Made by a program: the position numbers and the translations under genes
Notes under the pieces: generated by a model
Told to the model about the DNA's origin: nothing
Seen by the model: the letters and a program-made list of their open reading frames with translations, nothing else
Databases searched by the model: none
Part shown: positions 34,471 to 43,334 of the stretch, in pieces
Layout: each line of letters starts with the position of its first letter
Position numbering within the stretch: position 1 is the stretch's first letter
NCBI GenBank assembly: GCA_963790075.1
Contig: CAWBNG010000004.1
Location: 1,302,001 to 1,366,000, forward strand
Direction of reading: 5' to 3'
Length of the DNA stretch: 64,000 bases
Source: CAYOUV01 sp963790075
GTDB lineage: Bacteria > Chloroflexota > Anaerolineae > Anaerolineales > Villigracilaceae

Positions 34471-35783
34471 AGTTTTCACTCTCCTCAGCTTTTTCAAAAC
34501 TCGCACTGGCGACGTTGCTGGCGGTCTTCCTTGTGACCATCGCTGGCCGCATTGTGGCCACCAGCGGTGCGGCGACTGCCTGTGTTGTTTGGCCCGTTTG
34601 CGTGCCGCAGGGCTCGCTGGGCTGGATTCAGTTGATCCATCGCGCTATGGTCGCGCTTGCCAGCCTGTTGATAGCCAGTTTACTGTATCAGGCTTGGCAT
34701 GCACTACGAGATAACCGGGTATTGCTGCCTTTGGCAACTGTGACAGTGATCCTCTACTTCGCCCAGGTCTTCGTTGGCGCGATGCAGACCTTACGCGGAT
34801 TTCCCATTTATCTGTTAGTGCTGCACTCCCTGACCGCGGTCGCTTTGTGGATTGCGCTGGTGGGATTGGTTGTGGCAACTGGGTTCCTGTCACGCGAGGT
34901 GGTTGAATTTCCTCCCTTGAACATCCGTCAGCGTTCCAAGGACTTTCTGGCTTTAACCAAGCCGATCATCGTGGCTTTATTGTTAATGACCACCCTCTCT
35001 GGATTGGTGGTTGGTGGTAAGGCCTGGCCATCTTTCTCGCTTGCATTTTGGACCCTTTTCGGTGGTGCGCTGGCAGCTGGTGGTTCCAGTGCCCTAAACC
35101 AGTATATTGATCGAGATTTAGACAAGCACATGCAGCGCACGGCCAAGCGCCCATTGGCAAGCGAACGGATGACCCCGGCTGAGGGACTGGCTTTTGGGCT
35201 GGCGTTGTGCATCATCAGCTTTTATGTACTGGCTGGTTATGTCAATCTCCTGGCAGCTTTTCTGTCATTGATCGGGATTTTCTATTATGTGATTCTTTAC
35301 AGCGTATTCCTCAAGAAAGCGACTGTCCAAAACATCGTGATTGGCGGCGGGGCTGGTGCCATCCCGCCCTTGGTTGGATGGGCGGCTGCGACCGGCAGAT
35401 TGGATATCCCGGCACTATTCCTGTTCGCGATCGTCTTTATGTGGACGCCGCCGCACTTCTGGGCTTTGGCAATTGTCCGCAGCAAGGATTATGCTCGCGC
35501 TGGTGTGCCAATGTTACCGGTTGTGCGCGGAGAAAAAGAGACGCGTTGGCAGATTTTTGTCTATACGCTCGAACTCGTCGGACTAACGCTTATCATGCCA
35601 ATTTTCAAGATGACCGGGAGTTTGTTCCTCGTCTCTGCCCTGGTGCTTGGAGTTGGTTTGATCTATGCTGCCTGGCGCGTTTGGATAAAAGGCGGGAATA
35701 AAATGGCCTGGCAAATGTACAGGTGGTCAAGTATGTATCTGGCGTTTATTTTCTTAGCGCTGATGATTGACGTACTGGTCTAA
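34467..35783 (+). CDS. ctaB: Half-CtaA-CtaB fusion (heme O synthase, protoheme IX farnesyltransferase)
   Basis: A 438 aa protein. Residues 1-140 hold four helices that resemble one half of heme A synthase: a Cys pair (CVVWPVC) and His in QLIHRAM and VLHSLTA. Residues 150-438 form complete heme O synthase, with NQYIDRDLDKHMQRTAKRPL, KKATVQNIVIGGGAGAIPPLVGW and WTPPHFWALAI. It farnesylates heme B to heme O. The half-CtaA module may bind heme or hand it on; a full CtaA exists at 16223. It ends the cox operon at a strong terminator. Confidence 0.88.
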   Translation: MKFSLSSAFSKLALATLLAVFLVTIAGRIVATSGAATACVVWPVCVPQGSLGWIQLIHRAMVALASLLIASLLYQAWHALRDNRVLLPLATVTVILYFAQVFVGAMQTLRGFPIYLLVLHSLTAVALWIALVGLVVATGFLSREVVEFPPLNIRQRSKDFLALTKPIIVALLLMTTLSGLVVGGKAWPSFSLAFWTLFGGALAAGGSSALNQYIDRDLDKHMQRTAKRPLASERMTPAEGLAFGLALCIISFYVLAGYVNLLAAFLSLIGIFYYVILYSVFLKKATVQNIVIGGGAGAIPPLVGWAAATGRLDIPALFLFAIVFMWTPPHFWALAIVRSKDYARAGVPMLPVVRGEKETRWQIFVYTLELVGLTLIMPIFKMTGSLFLVSALVLGVGLIYAAWRVWIKGGNKMAWQMYRWSSMYLAFIFLALMIDVLV

Positions 35784-35787
35784 AAAA

Positions 35788-35821
35788 AGGCTTCCGAGGC
35801 ATTCACTCGGAAGCCTTTTTT
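35788..35821. terminator. Bidirectional terminator between ctaB and the polytopic membrane protein gene
   Basis: An 11-bp perfect stem (AGGCTTCCGAG/CTCGGAAGCCT) with a 7-base loop is flanked by A-run and T-run, so it works for both converging genes. Confidence 0.9.
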
Positions 35822-35842
35822 GTTCGAACCCAAGATATTAAA

Positions 35843-37321
35843 TTAGGGGCTTTGCCTTAGAATGATCGCGGTGTTATCTTGATATAGGACCTGCCAATGT
35901 CCATCAGTTTGTAAAGCTTGTGAAAGTGGTGAGTTTGGCGGAATGATCGCCCAGGTTACATTATAGCGGCTAAGGATAGCCTCCCAACCATATTTTGCAA
36001 GGATGGTCTGCTCGTACTCGCGTACAAGTGTTTCGCCATAGAAATCAGTCTGGCTGTCAAGAAAAACAAGCTCTTGAGGCCATAATCGGTACAGCAAATA
36101 GCCTCCCCAATTAAACTCATTGAACATGTTTCCTTGCTGGGGATTTTCTATTAACCAATTGACGGCTTTGTCAGGAAATACAACTGGATTGAACTGGTTA
36201 AAAGATTTACCCGAAGCAGCGTAATGCACACCGAAGAATATGGTGGCGCTTAATGTTATGACGATTGGCCAGGCGATATTGTGCGATGAAGAATGCATCT
36301 CGGCAAAGACAGACTCGACTGATTTCCAGAGTTTTACTCGGTCCGGGATTTCGCGAATAGATTCGGCTAATATCGGGCAAGCAGCTATGGCAAAGAGCGG
36401 GATATTCCTGGCCATTAACAAACTTGTGATAGTTAGCCCGAGCAGCAGAAAACCATGCGTTGCCGATAGACGCTTCCGAAGCAATTGGATCACACTTATA
36501 ATTAAGAGAAACAAATAGGGCCAGGTGTTTGGGAGAGAAAAAGCTGGAGGCATGGTTTCCGCGGTCCGGCTTAATATGAATCGACTGTTATTGTTTAAGA
36601 TAGCAATCCAATTTTTCCAGCCATCTGGCGTGATAATTGAAGCCAGTAGAGAGAGTAATCCAACCATGAGCAATTTTTTGCCCACTTCTAGTGTGGATGT
36701 TCCCTTACCTCGGAGATAGTCCCAGGACCAACCGGCTAAGTATGCTGCCCAGGCTAATAAGCCAAAAACAAAGCCGCCATGTAGATTTGCCCAGCATAAC
36801 ATTAGTATGAAAAAGAGCCACAACGGAACCGGATCGCCTTTCCTCAATTTTTCCAGTCGTTCCAGCCAGATCGCCAGCAATAAAAACGTAAAAATGTGTG
36901 GGCGAGGAAGCCAGTGCAGGCTACCCGCGACGGCTGCCAATAGCGTTAAGCCAAGAGCAGTCAGCGGTTGCCCGCTACGTTGCGTTGTGTCTGTGTAGAC
37001 AATCGCAAATGTGGATGCGATGACCAGCGCGCTCAGCAAGATATCCCCATCCAGCCCCGCCAGGTTGAAAGTAAGCGCAAAAAATACCTGTGAAAGCCAC
37101 TCGTATGGCGGGCGCGCTTGGCCGTTTAATGTATATGAAAATAGGTCGTGAGTTGGGATAAGGCGATGGTTGAGAATGTATCTCCCAACTGTCAGATGGC
37201 GTCCCAGGTCGCTGTCGATGCTGAGCATACGGGGGCCGAGAAAAAGAATGCTGGCGAATACCGTGAAAAAGATAATGTCACGGAATCGGGGGAAGAAGGC
37301 CGGAAGATCCCTTTGCGTCAT
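35843..37321 (-). CDS. Polytopic membrane protein, GT-C-like
   Basis: A 492 aa protein with roughly ten hydrophobic helices. It has IDSDLGRHLTVGRYILNH and HDLFSYTLNGQARPPYEWLSQ in the first extracytoplasmic loop, a layout seen in GT-C-like membrane glycosyltransferases and their uncharacterised relatives. A C-terminal soluble part includes NWGGYLLYRLWP. I placed the start at the ATG at 37321, 7 bases after a TATACT box; the longer frame begins inside the upstream terminator hairpin. Base composition is more AT-rich than its neighbours. No substrate can be given. Confidence 0.65.
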   Translation of the reverse strand: MTQRDLPAFFPRFRDIIFFTVFASILFLGPRMLSIDSDLGRHLTVGRYILNHRLIPTHDLFSYTLNGQARPPYEWLSQVFFALTFNLAGLDGDILLSALVIASTFAIVYTDTTQRSGQPLTALGLTLLAAVAGSLHWLPRPHIFTFLLLAIWLERLEKLRKGDPVPLWLFFILMLCWANLHGGFVFGLLAWAAYLAGWSWDYLRGKGTSTLEVGKKLLMVGLLSLLASIITPDGWKNWIAILNNNSRFILSRTAETMPPAFSLPNTWPYLFLLIISVIQLLRKRLSATHGFLLLGLTITSLLMARNIPLFAIAACPILAESIREIPDRVKLWKSVESVFAEMHSSSHNIAWPIVITLSATIFFGVHYAASGKSFNQFNPVVFPDKAVNWLIENPQQGNMFNEFNWGGYLLYRLWPQELVFLDSQTDFYGETLVREYEQTILAKYGWEAILSRYNVTWAIIPPNSPLSQALQTDGHWQVLYQDNTAIILRQSP

Positions 37322-37328
37322 ATTCATA

Positions 37329-37334
37329 AGTATA
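37329..37334 (-). promoter_or_regulatory. Leaderless-type -10 box before the polytopic membrane protein gene
   Basis: TATACT on the minus strand ends 7 bases before the ATG at 37321 (1 base before another ATG at 37327), with no ribosome site. Confidence 0.5.
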
Positions 37335-37340
37335 ATGATG

Positions 37341-37386
37341 CAATAACAAAATAGCGACACCAAAAGGTGTCGCTATTTTGTTATTG
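37341..37386 (-). terminator. Perfect 21-bp terminator hairpin after the primary sigma factor gene
   Basis: Two perfect 21-base arms (CAATAACAAAATAGCGACACC and its complement) around a 4-base loop. The AT-rich stem foot supplies the U-rich 3' side in both directions. It lies 6 bases past the sigma factor gene and about 7 bases before the -10 box of the next gene. Confidence 0.85.
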
Positions 37387-37392
37387 ATTATT

Positions 37393-38604
37393 TTACTCGC
37401 CCAAATAGTCACGCAATTTTCGCCGAATGGAAGGATGTCGCAGCCGGCTCAAGGCCTGGGCTTCAATCTGGCGGACACGTTCGCGCGTGACGCCCATCTT
37501 GCGGCCGACTTCTTCGAGCGTATAGGCTTGTCCATCCAAGAGGCCATAACGCAGTTGCAGTATGCGGACTTCGCGTGGGGGCAACCCGTTGAGCACTTCA
37601 CTCAGGTGTTCCCGCAATAGATTATAGGTCGCGGTGTCATCGGGTGGGGGAGCTTCGTCGTCTTCGATAAAATCTCCCAGGACCGAATCCTCTTCATCGT
37701 CGGTCGGGGTCTCCAGCGAGAGCGGACGCCGGGCGACCTGGATCATGTTCTCAACCTTTTTGGGCGGAACTTCCAGTGCGTCAGCCAGTTCTTCGACGGT
37801 TGGTTCGCGCCCAAGACGCTGAGTCAACTGGTGCTGCACGCGCAGTAATTTGTTGATCTGATCACCCATGTGAACCGGTACGCGGATGGTGCGACCTTGA
37901 TCGGCGATGGCACGCGTCACAGCCTGTCGAATCCACCAGGTGGCGTATGTGCTGAACTTGTGCCCGCGACGGTAATCGAATTTTTTAGTGGCGCGGATCA
38001 AGCCGATGTTGCCTTCCTGGATCAGGTCCAGGAAAGGTACCCCACGTCCCATGTATTTCTTGGCGACACTGATGACCAGGCGGGAGTTGGCTGTGATCAG
38101 ATGCTCACGAGCAGCCCATCCATCTTCGATCAGTCGTCGAAGCTCCTGGCGCCGCCGTGGGCTGACATTTCCCTTGGCTAGCTCTTCGCGGGCCAGGCGT
38201 CCACGTTCGATCCGTTGGGCGAGTTCCACTTCTTCTTCGGCAGTTAGAAGCGGTACGCGGCTAACTTCCTTGAGATACAAGCCAATCGTATCATCCGTAT
38301 CGATATTAGCCAGGTAATCGTCCAGAGCAATTTCTTGTTCGTGCTCTTGCTCGTCTTCCTCTACTGCTGCGAGCTCGTCCTCGGAAGGTTCGCTAACCAC
38401 CGAATCTTCTACAAATGGAATACCTGCACTTAGGAGCGCGGCAAACGCCTCCTCTAGCTGTTCAACATCTTGCTCAGCTTCCGGGAAGAAATGTAGAATA
38501 TCGTCAATTGTTACGTAGGTTTTCTGCCGCCCCAATTCGATCAAGCGCGCAATTGCTGGATATTCTTCTTCTTCTTCAACGATAAGAATTTTCTCCATGT
38601 CCAT
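37393..38604 (-). CDS. sigA: Primary (SigA/RpoD-type) RNA polymerase sigma factor
   Basis: A 403 aa group 1 or 2 sigma factor. A region 1.1-like N-terminus (ARLIELGRQKTYVTIDDIL) and an acidic stretch precede region 1.2 (DTIGLYLKEVSRVPLLTAEEE). Region 2 has GNIGLIRATKKFDYRRGHKFSTYATWW, region 3 follows, and region 4 ends with the -35-binding helix (GVTRERVRQIEAQALSRLRHP). It directs housekeeping transcription. It has a good consensus promoter of its own and a strong terminator, so it is monocistronic. Confidence 0.92.
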   Translation of the reverse strand: MDMEKILIVEEEEEYPAIARLIELGRQKTYVTIDDILHFFPEAEQDVEQLEEAFAALLSAGIPFVEDSVVSEPSEDELAAVEEDEQEHEQEIALDDYLANIDTDDTIGLYLKEVSRVPLLTAEEEVELAQRIERGRLAREELAKGNVSPRRRQELRRLIEDGWAAREHLITANSRLVISVAKKYMGRGVPFLDLIQEGNIGLIRATKKFDYRRGHKFSTYATWWIRQAVTRAIADQGRTIRVPVHMGDQINKLLRVQHQLTQRLGREPTVEELADALEVPPKKVENMIQVARRPLSLETPTDDEEDSVLGDFIEDDEAPPPDDTATYNLLREHLSEVLNGLPPREVRILQLRYGLLDGQAYTLEEVGRKMGVTRERVRQIEAQALSRLRHPSIRRKLRDYLGE

Positions 38605-38641
38605 TCGATAGACACATCCTTTAATTTAAGCTACTGAAATG

Positions 38642-38670
38642 AGAATACACTCTTTTAGACGCAAAATCAA
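38642..38670 (-). promoter_or_regulatory. Sigma-70-type promoter of the sigA gene
   Basis: TTGATT (38670-38665), 17-base spacer, TATTCT (38647-38642) on the minus strand. Transcription would start about 30 bases before the ATG at 38604, leaving room for the AAAGGATG ribosome site. Confidence 0.65.
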
Positions 38671-38703
38671 GTCCTTTTCATACTTGATAGTATTTTGATG
38701 TAT

Positions 38704-39357
38704 TTAAGGCGCCACTGTCGCCGGTTCCGGCGATGGGGTGGTTTCAGGAGTGACAGTATCCGGAATAGAGGTTGCTTCCAGTGTAGGTATTTCAGTCGGA
38801 CCTTCAGTTGGAGTTGCAGTCAAGGCATACGGCGGGGTTTTCAATAACATCAATAGGGATTCGATCCCGTTTTTGTCAACGATCGCTGGTGGATTATTAT
38901 CCAGTTGCGCATAGTAACCCGAGCCGATCGGTGTTTGATCGCCAACTGTTAAGCTAGATTGTTTTCCGCTGGCGAATTTAAAGGTAAAAGTGTAACTCGG
39001 ATCCTTTAAACCCATTGCTTCGGGAGAGGCGTTCCCGCCCTCAAGTGAGTTAACCACGCTTAAAGTAGTGACCTGCGTGGCTGATGATTCGGACAAACCA
39101 GCGTCCGCCGGGCCCATTTGAGGTTGCGTGATTGTCCAGGTACCATCTTGATTGCGTTCCAGGTCAACGGTTTGACCATCCTTGCTCACAATTTTTATTG
39201 AGTTGACAACGCCATCCTGTGGGGCGAACAAATAGACTGACGATGAAGTTGAGGTGGGCGTGCCCTGGTCGGGTGTTTTGGGATGATTTAGGAACCATGC
39301 CAAACCAACCAAGGCTGCCAAAATGATTAACAGAATTAGCGTGGATCGGCGAATCAT
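38704..39357 (-). CDS. DUF4340 domain protein
   Basis: A 217 aa protein with one N-terminal helix (about 5-24) and an extracytoplasmic DUF4340-type region (VNSIKIVSKDGQTVDLERNQDGTWTITQP). It ends in a Thr/Pro/Glu-rich tail. The family is found beside Gldg-like ABC systems, as here. The start at 39357 follows an AGAGG site and lies 2 bases after the Gldg stop; the longer frame would overlap that gene. Exact role unknown. Confidence 0.8.
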   Translation of the reverse strand: MIRRSTLILLIILAALVGLAWFLNHPKTPDQGTPTSTSSSVYLFAPQDGVVNSIKIVSKDGQTVDLERNQDGTWTITQPQMGPADAGLSESSATQVTTLSVVNSLEGGNASPEAMGLKDPSYTFTFKFASGKQSSLTVGDQTPIGSGYYAQLDNNPPAIVDKNGIESLLMLLKTPPYALTATPTEGPTEIPTLEATSIPDTVTPETTPSPEPATVAP

Positions 39358-39359
39358 TT

Positions 39360-40943
39360 CTAGCCTCTTCTGCGCCGTGAAATCCAAGCATATACAGCAC
39401 CCAGGAGCACCAATCCTGGAAGAATGCAGATAGCTGTCAATGAGTCGCCAACCAGCTTGAATTCAGAAGGAACCTGGAAGGTGCGCTGGACAGGTTGTTT
39501 GGGAGTGATATTGATCAACGCTTCCTGTCCGACTGTCCAGTCAATCGTGTTTACGAATAAATCGCCATTTCCATACGTGTCAAAATACTGGTCGCTGATA
39601 AAAGATGAGTTACCAAAAACGACCAGGCGAGCATTGGTCTTCGAATCTTGCACCGCAAACGCCAGATTGACAGGACCTTGAATATCTTGATCTTGATTGA
39701 ATTCAGGGATTTGTTTATTCTGCAATGCCTGAAAGTCGGTTTCACCCCAGGCGTTCGGTACGGTTTGGATCAGTGCGGTCTGGGTAATGTTTTCGGGTGA
39801 AGAGTCAGTTTGTAGGCTGCGCGCGAACGGGAAGAATGTCACGATACCATTCAACTTCTGGGTTATCGGATGGTTCGCGTATTGATAGGCGATCGCATAA
39901 GCGTAATTCTGGGAACTCGGATCGACAACCAGGTCGTTATTGAGCGTGATTCCCCAATCCTGGTTGAGCATTTCTGCGAGCGGATCCGTTGCGTCGTTGA
40001 ATTTTGTCAAAATAGTCGGATCTTCCATCACGACCAACCCACCGCCCTTGGCCAGATAATCTTTTAGCAAACTGATTTCCTGATCGGAAAGCGGCTGCAT
40101 CGGACCGGCAACGACGATGGCTTTTGCATCGTCCGGGATTTTGTTCTCAGCCAACAGGTTGAGAGTTTTGACCTGATAGTTTTTGTTGACTAACGTGCTG
40201 CGGGCGCGCGTGATCGATGTATCTCCGGTGTTGTTGACGTCTCGCTCACCGTGACCGGTCAGGAAGTAAACCGCTTTGGATTCCGGGTTGATCAGGCGGA
40301 TCATTGCCGAAACAATTTCTTGCTCGGAAGCAAGCGCGGCGATCTCCTTTTGATTTCCCATCTCCAGGACGATCTTGCCATCACCGGTGACGCCAGCCTG
40401 ACGGGCCGCCAGCGGATCGAGTTCGGGATCTATGAATTTGTAGTCAAATTTCCCGTTGCTGTTGGCTTTGATGTCATTCAGCAAGTTGCGTGCGGTATCA
40501 GTCGAGCGGCTCTGTGAAAAGAACGCCAGGGCTGTAACGTTTTCTGGAAGTGATTTGAGCGCATTCAGTGTTTCGGGAGCCAATGTGTGTTGTTGGTTTT
40601 CCGTCAGGTCCCAGCGTTGCGGATGTTGGAATACGAGGACGTTTACGACGATCAAGATACCAACAAACGCCAGGATCATAATCAGGGAATTGCTGCCATA
40701 GCGGGCCTGGCGTCCAGTTAAAAATTGCCGCACCTTGTCAGGGACAAGCAGGACGTATGAAGCCAAACCAACTACAACCAGAGCCGCACTGATGCTCAGG
40801 GCGATATTTGTCGACTTGATATTTACTGAGGCGAGAATCCCAAAGGTTGCCAGGGCTCTGACAATCCCAAGCAGGATGGTGGCCAGCAGGGCCAGCCCTG
40901 AGACCAAGAGACCGATCCAAGCGAAACGATTTGCTGACTTCAT
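39360..40943 (-). CDS. GldG-like ABC auxiliary membrane protein
   Basis: A 527 aa protein with N-terminal membrane helices (three within about 110 residues), a large extracytoplasmic domain of the GldG/DUF4350-like ABC-associated type (AVYFLTGHGERDVNNTG, LLKDYLAKGGGLVVMEDP) and a C-terminal helix before an RRRRG end. In Bacteroidetes GldG works with GldA and GldF, but here gliding is not implied. The ATG at 40943 has GGAGG 8 bases upstream and overlaps the permease stop in TAATG. Confidence 0.85.
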   Translation of the reverse strand: MKSANRFAWIGLLVSGLALLATILLGIVRALATFGILASVNIKSTNIALSISAALVVVGLASYVLLVPDKVRQFLTGRQARYGSNSLIMILAFVGILIVVNVLVFQHPQRWDLTENQQHTLAPETLNALKSLPENVTALAFFSQSRSTDTARNLLNDIKANSNGKFDYKFIDPELDPLAARQAGVTGDGKIVLEMGNQKEIAALASEQEIVSAMIRLINPESKAVYFLTGHGERDVNNTGDTSITRARSTLVNKNYQVKTLNLLAENKIPDDAKAIVVAGPMQPLSDQEISLLKDYLAKGGGLVVMEDPTILTKFNDATDPLAEMLNQDWGITLNNDLVVDPSSQNYAYAIAYQYANHPITQKLNGIVTFFPFARSLQTDSSPENITQTALIQTVPNAWGETDFQALQNKQIPEFNQDQDIQGPVNLAFAVQDSKTNARLVVFGNSSFISDQYFDTYGNGDLFVNTIDWTVGQEALINITPKQPVQRTFQVPSEFKLVGDSLTAICILPGLVLLGAVYAWISRRRRG

Positions 40944-41689
40944 TAGCGCCACCTCCGCATTTCAACTGCCGATGTGCCAACGAATAAACCCAGGGCAGTC
41001 AGGCTTAGATAATAAGCCAGGTCGCCTAAATTGATTACGCCCGTATTCAATGAATTGTAGAAATGTTCATTCATGCTTAAATAACGAAAAAAATCAGCGC
41101 CGGTATGGACCACATCCGCCGGAAAGCCGATCAGCCACCAGAGGACGACGATGACAGCCAGAGTGGCAAAGAAGGCAGCCAGCTGATTGCTAAATAAGGC
41201 GGATATACCTACGCCAATCCCTAGAAATGCAGCCGAAACCAGGATAACGCCTAAATAGGCAGCTACCATTAAACCCTGGTCGATGCCAGGCGATACCATT
41301 CCATTCAATAAAATGGGGAATATCAAACTGACCAGGATGATGGTGAGTAAGAACAGAAATGCGCCCAACCATTTCCCTACTACAATTTCCCAGTCTCGTA
41401 ATGGCGCAGTGAGAAGCAATTCCATTGTCCCCATGCGCTGTTCGTCGGCAAGCAAGCGCATGGTCAGTGCAGGAGCGGAAAGTACCAGCAGGAACACGAA
41501 GGGTCCGGTGATGATGGTGGCGTCTGGCGCAGAGCCCGGAGCAGAGAAAGCGTTTTGGGTAAAGAACCAAACATTGAGCGTAAACAGAACGCCCAGCGTG
41601 ATCAAGATCAGGAAGGCCACGACATAAGCAATCGGGCTGATGAAGTTGAGTTTATATTCTCGTCGTGCTATGGTCCAAATATTACGCAT
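40943..41689 (-). CDS. ABC-2 type transporter permease (GldF-like)
   Basis: A 248 aa permease with six helices. It begins RNIWTIARREYKLNFISPIAYV and has the RLLADEQRMGTMELLLTAPLRDWEIVVGKW coupling region typical of ABC-2 permeases of the NosY/GldF group. It pairs with the ATPase gene 10 bases upstream and with the GldG-like and DUF4340 proteins downstream. The cargo is unknown. Confidence 0.88.
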   Translation of the reverse strand: MRNIWTIARREYKLNFISPIAYVVAFLILITLGVLFTLNVWFFTQNAFSAPGSAPDATIITGPFVFLLVLSAPALTMRLLADEQRMGTMELLLTAPLRDWEIVVGKWLGAFLFLLTIILVSLIFPILLNGMVSPGIDQGLMVAAYLGVILVSAAFLGIGVGISALFSNQLAAFFATLAVIVVLWWLIGFPADVVHTGADFFRYLSMNEHFYNSLNTGVINLGDLAYYLSLTALGLFVGTSAVEMRRWR

Positions 41690-41699
41690 GGTGACCTCG

Positions 41700-42630
41700 T
41701 TATTTCTCGGGCGACGCGTTGTCCCGGGTCAATTCAAGGAAAATTTCCTCCAAACTCATCCCGACCTGGCGCAGCTCCAGCAAGTCATAGCCGGATTTGA
41801 TTGCAGTTCTAGCCACCTCGGGGCGAACATCTTGACCGGGTGCAAATTGAAATTCGAGCGAGCCGTCAGGTTTGGCGTTTACATTCTGGATGCCCTGAAT
41901 TTTTCGAATTTTGCCTGCCAGCTCGTCACTGTCACCGCGCACACGTAAAAGGGCGGTTTCGGCTCCAACCAGACGGGCTTGAAGGTTTTCCGGCGTATCC
42001 TCAGCAATAATGTGACCCTGGTTGATGATCAATACCCGGTCGCAAATTTGTTGCGCTTCGGTCAAAATGTGCGTGGACAACAAGACCGTTCGCTCTTTAC
42101 CGACTTCGCGGATCATATTCCGTACGTCCACCACTTGAGCCGGATCAAGACCGATGGTTGGTTCGTCCAGGATCAGCACTTCCGGGCGATGAAGTAACGC
42201 CTGAGCCAATCCGACGCGCTGGCGCATACCTTTTGAAAGGTTACCGATATAGCCTTCGGCGCGCTCCTCCAAACCAACCCTTTCCAAGACCTCATCTGCG
42301 CGTTCTTCTGCATCGGGCAGGTGCCTTAAGTCGGCCATGAACTTTAGATATTCGAAGACCGTCATATCGGTATAAAGAGGGACGGTTTCCGGCAGGTAAC
42401 CAACGCGACGGCGTACTTCCAGCGATTCTGCCACGACATCGTACCCTGCTACAGTTGCCTGTCCGCTGGTGGGAGGCATGTATCCGGTTAAGATTTCGCA
42501 TGGTAGTCGTTTTACCGGCGCCGTTGGGTCCGAGAAAGCCCAGGATTTCCCCTTGCTCGGCCTCGAAACTCAAGCTGTCAATGGCGCGACGCGCGCCATA
42601 GTCCTTTGTTAGTCCTTCGACTTTGATCAT
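41700..42630 (-). pseudogene. ABC transporter ATP-binding protein (GldA-like), frameshifted
   Basis: Two overlapping frames together encode one ABC ATPase of about 309 aa. The first frame (from 42630) has the Walker A GPNGAGKTTTMRN; the second (to 41700) has the Q-loop region, the LSKGMRQRVGLAQALLHRP signature and Walker B VLILDEPTIGLDP. They join if one A is removed from the AAA run that reads ttt at 42494-42496 on the plus strand, which restores MRILTGYMPPTSG. All motifs are intact, so the break is recent or a sequencing/assembly error. It leads the operon and has a good promoter. Confidence 0.85.
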
Positions 42631-42713
42631 GAGTACTCCTTGGTCCGCAGAACTGACGTAATAAAAGGCACAGCAGCCAAGCGGCAGCGGTGCCAGGAGT
42701 GTGACCGGAATAA

Positions 42714-42743
42714 ACTATATAACAAACGCAGGGGCAAAGTCAA
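42714..42743 (-). promoter_or_regulatory. Sigma-70-type promoter of the ABC/GldG/DUF4340 operon
   Basis: TTGACT (42743-42738), 18-base spacer, TATAGT (42719-42714) on the minus strand, 84 bases before the ATG of the ATPase gene. A TATATA with 16-base spacing overlaps it. Confidence 0.65.
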
Positions 42744-42776
42744 GCGGTTTTGGATATTCTAATCAAATGCTAATAT

Positions 42777-43205
42777 TCACAGTCTCAACAATGCCCTCCA
42801 GACTTGTTTTATCCCGACCAGGCTGCCTGCGATCATGGCCGCTCCGGTAAAACCCATGAATAAAGCACCAGGCGTATAGTTCGCCAGATACGCAAGCGAC
42901 CCAATTTTTTCAAGCATGTCCGCCTGGCTGGCCGACATAAAGGTGAGTGCCTCCCAAAGGAAGAACCCGGCGTAGATCGCCAAACTAAAACCGGCAATGA
43001 AGAAAGAGAGTGCGATGGCAAACAAAATCGGACTTCGACGACGCGTGATTGCGTCCGCGTTTTCCACCGATAAGTTATCAACCAGTTTTTCGATTTCCCG
43101 CCACGTATGACCCGTGTCTTCGCAGACATCCTTAATGATGTCATTGCGAGCCTCGCCTTTGCTCAAACGCTGGATGATAGAGTCTGCCAGATCGGGATTT
43201 TCCAC
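42777..43205 (-). CDS. Small membrane protein of unknown function
   Basis: A 142 aa protein. The N-terminal 55 residues are soluble (SIIQRLSKGEARNDIIKDVCEDTGHTW, helix-turn-helix-like in pattern), followed by two or three hydrophobic helices (about 61-82 and 110-135). I recognise no family. It is a single gene divergent from the saccharopine dehydrogenase-like operon across 129 bases, and it ends before the promoter of the ABC operon. Confidence 0.6.
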   Translation of the reverse strand: MENPDLADSIIQRLSKGEARNDIIKDVCEDTGHTWREIEKLVDNLSVENADAITRRRSPILFAIALSFFIAGFSLAIYAGFFLWEALTFMSASQADMLEKIGSLAYLANYTPGALFMGFTGAAMIAGSLVGIKQVWRALLRL

Positions 43206-43273
43206 AATTGCCTCCGGTCGTGCTTACTAGTTTACAAAAAAATGACCTGTTTGGCAATCGAGCGCATATTGCG

Positions 43274-43302
43274 TTGCCCATCTTGCGATTTTGCTGTACA
43301 CT
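43274..43302 (+). promoter_or_regulatory. Sigma-70-type promoter of the saccharopine dehydrogenase-like operon
   Basis: TTGCCC (43274-43279), 17-base spacer, TACACT (43297-43302). The ATG at 43335 follows an AGGAGC site. Confidence 0.6.
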
Positions 43303-43334
43303 AATTCACAAAACTACTCACTCAGGAGCAAACT

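Noticed and set aside
37322..37363. Start of the polytopic membrane protein within the sigma-factor terminator
   Set aside because: The ATG lies in the hairpin loop; the later ATG follows a -10 box and begins the typical N-terminus.
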